Origin: Limnobacter sp. MED105
Lineage (GTDB): Bacteria > Pseudomonadota > Gammaproteobacteria > Burkholderiales > Burkholderiaceae_B
Assembly (NCBI RefSeq): GCF_000170915.1
Contig: NZ_ABCT01000002.1
Location: forward strand, 62,001 to 126,000
DNA length: 64,000 bases
Direction of reading: 5' to 3'
This document shows, in pieces, positions 63,044 to 64,000 of this stretch. The notes under the pieces are model-generated. The model ran no database searches, had not been told where the DNA came from, and was given only the letters and a program-made list of their open reading frames with translations. Position 1 is the stretch's first letter. Each line of letters begins with the position of its first letter. A program made the translations under genes and the position numbers.

Positions 63044-64000
63044 ATGACTAAAAATAGCCGTGTAATCTGGAGTGAAGGTCTCTTTCTCCAACCCCAACAT
63101 TTTCAGCAGCAAGAACGCTATTTCGACCATGAAATTCATATTCGAACAGCGCACTTTCACGGGCATTGCCACGGCTTTCATCAGCTACAGCTGGACCCTG
63201 ATCTGTTGCAGGCCGGCAAGGTGGGTATTCTCAAGGCATCAGGGTATTTTCCGGACGGGACACACTTCTCGATTCCTGACAAGGACCCGGCACCTCCCTG
63301 TCTTGATTTCGCCAATGCCGTGAAAAGCGGAAAGGTCTACCTTTCGCTGGCCAAACCCCACTGGGCGGGGAGGCATTTAGGCTGGACACCGGAAGAGACA
63401 CCAACAAACAACCGTTCGCCGCTAAAGTACCTGGCCGAAACCACTGAAATTTCCAGTGTTTACGACCCTGAGCTTGAACCCTCTGCGGTTGACCTGGCGC
63501 GCTTGAATCTTTTTTTGAGTGCGGAACACCTTCATCAGGAAGGGCATGTTCAACTGGCGATCTGCGAATTTCGTGAATCAAGAAATTCAGAAATCCAGCT
63601 TGTTGATGCTTTCATTGAACCTTGCTTGTGCAGCCTTCAAAACGCCAACATTCGCCGAATACTGGAAGCTGTACTGGCGTTGCTGGAAAGTAAAATCAAC
63701 CAGCTTCGGCAACGACGCGTGCGCAAGGGAAGCCACAACAGTTCGGAAATAGGGGACTTCTTGTTATTGCAAGCTTGCGTACAACAGCGATTGATTGTTG
63801 CACACCTGCTTCGCAGCAAACAGGTACATCCTGAGGCTGCCTACCTGCGACTTCTGGCTTGTTTGGGTGCAGTCACATTGCATGGTGACGACACCGCAGC
63901 CGACTTCTTGCCTAACTACGACCATGACAATTTGCGTTTGGCTTTTGATGCAGTTTTTACAGCCCTTCGCAATGCACTTGCAGGCCTTCACGACCAGCAC
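63044..64000 (+). CDS. tssK: T6SS baseplate protein TssK (3' end cut by window)
   Basis: 319 codons are open from the ATG at 63044 to the last base; about 120-130 more are expected. The N-terminus VIWSEGLFLQPQHFQQQERY is the classic TssK opening. Further on come AGKVGILKASGYFPDG and FSIPDKDPAPPCLDF, as in the family shoulder domain, and LLLQACVQQRLIVAHLL in the helical neck. TssK trimers link the baseplate to the TssJLM membrane complex. No strong ribosome site precedes the ATG, but the homology runs from the first codons. It is divergent from the OmpA-domain gene and should lead the core tss genes off the right edge. Confidence 0.93.
   Translation, partial: MTKNSRVIWSEGLFLQPQHFQQQERYFDHEIHIRTAHFHGHCHGFHQLQLDPDLLQAGKVGILKASGYFPDGTHFSIPDKDPAPPCLDFANAVKSGKVYLSLAKPHWAGRHLGWTPEETPTNNRSPLKYLAETTEISSVYDPELEPSAVDLARLNLFLSAEHLHQEGHVQLAICEFRESRNSEIQLVDAFIEPCLCSLQNANIRRILEAVLALLESKINQLRQRRVRKGSHNSSEIGDFLLLQACVQQRLIVAHLLRSKQVHPEAAYLRLLACLGAVTLHGDDTAADFLPNYDHDNLRLAFDAVFTALRNALAGLHDQH

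Noticed and set aside
63072-63323. Short plus-strand frame near the right end
   Set aside because: It is out of frame with tssK, whose reading frame from 63044 stays open to the window end and matches TssK from its first residues.
1-64000. Search for tRNA, rRNA, insertion sequences, integrase or prophage genes
   Set aside because: No cloverleaf-like tRNA, rRNA segment, transposase motif or terminal inverted repeats with target duplication was recognised by reading; weak cases may still be missed.

Overview
The window reads as chromosome of a Gram-negative betaproteobacterium, most likely Burkholderiales. Signs are lipoprotein and Tat signal peptides, a Bcs cellulose operon, two-partner secretion, type VI secretion (T6SS), an NhaR-type regulator and storage-lipid genes; a Limnobacter-like genus is only a guess. 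Gene density is high, with many ATGA or few-base overlaps. No rRNA, tRNA, CRISPR array, transposase or integrase was found.

Layout. 1-9772 (+): a compact cellulose operon in the order bcsZ(partial)-C-E-F-Q-A-G-R. bcsB is not in the window and would be expected just upstream. BcsG implies phosphoethanolamine-modified cellulose. 9776-16390: a wax-ester synthase/DGAT, a crotonase, a secreted or anchored nuclease, a hotdog thioesterase, a ferritin-like metal-dependent hydrolase and two membrane transporters. 16450-28085: an old-yellow-enzyme flavoprotein with a monohaem cytochrome c, a class II aldolase-type protein, a fatty acid hydroxylase, two Tat-lipoprotein phosphatases (PhoD and purple-acid-phosphatase types), an FkbM methyltransferase, a tandem GST-N protein, a DMT transporter, an AcuI/YhdH reductase and a PaaX-type regulator. 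28466-32622: a PHA-synthase-like protein, then an arsenic operon arsR-arsC-arsC-aquaglyceroporin without ArsB or Acr3, then a sterol desaturase.

32774-36714 (-): pstC-pstA-pstB, a terminator, then pstS with its own promoter. PhoB-box-like repeats stand before both pstC and pstS, so with the two phosphatases the region looks like phosphate scavenging. 36770-46840 is mixed: RlhA, periplasmic MsrA, an unrecognised 651-residue periplasmic protein, an AEC transporter, NhaR, a short HPF, HtpX, a MazEF-type toxin-antitoxin pair, an NlpC/P60 lipoprotein, a DUF4870-like membrane protein and GlcG.

46932-55785 (-): a two-partner secretion pair, TpsB then a 2380-residue TpsA built of diverged beta-helix repeats and ending in a lone cysteine pair. 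55866-64000: the edge of a T6SS locus. On the minus strand are an OmpA-domain protein, VgrG, a short DUF4123 adaptor, two unrecognised proteins (453 and 266 aa), the FHA protein TagH and a PP2C phosphatase; divergently, tssK runs off the right end. The two unrecognised proteins between the VgrG adaptor and the post-translational control genes are the best candidates for something undescribed.
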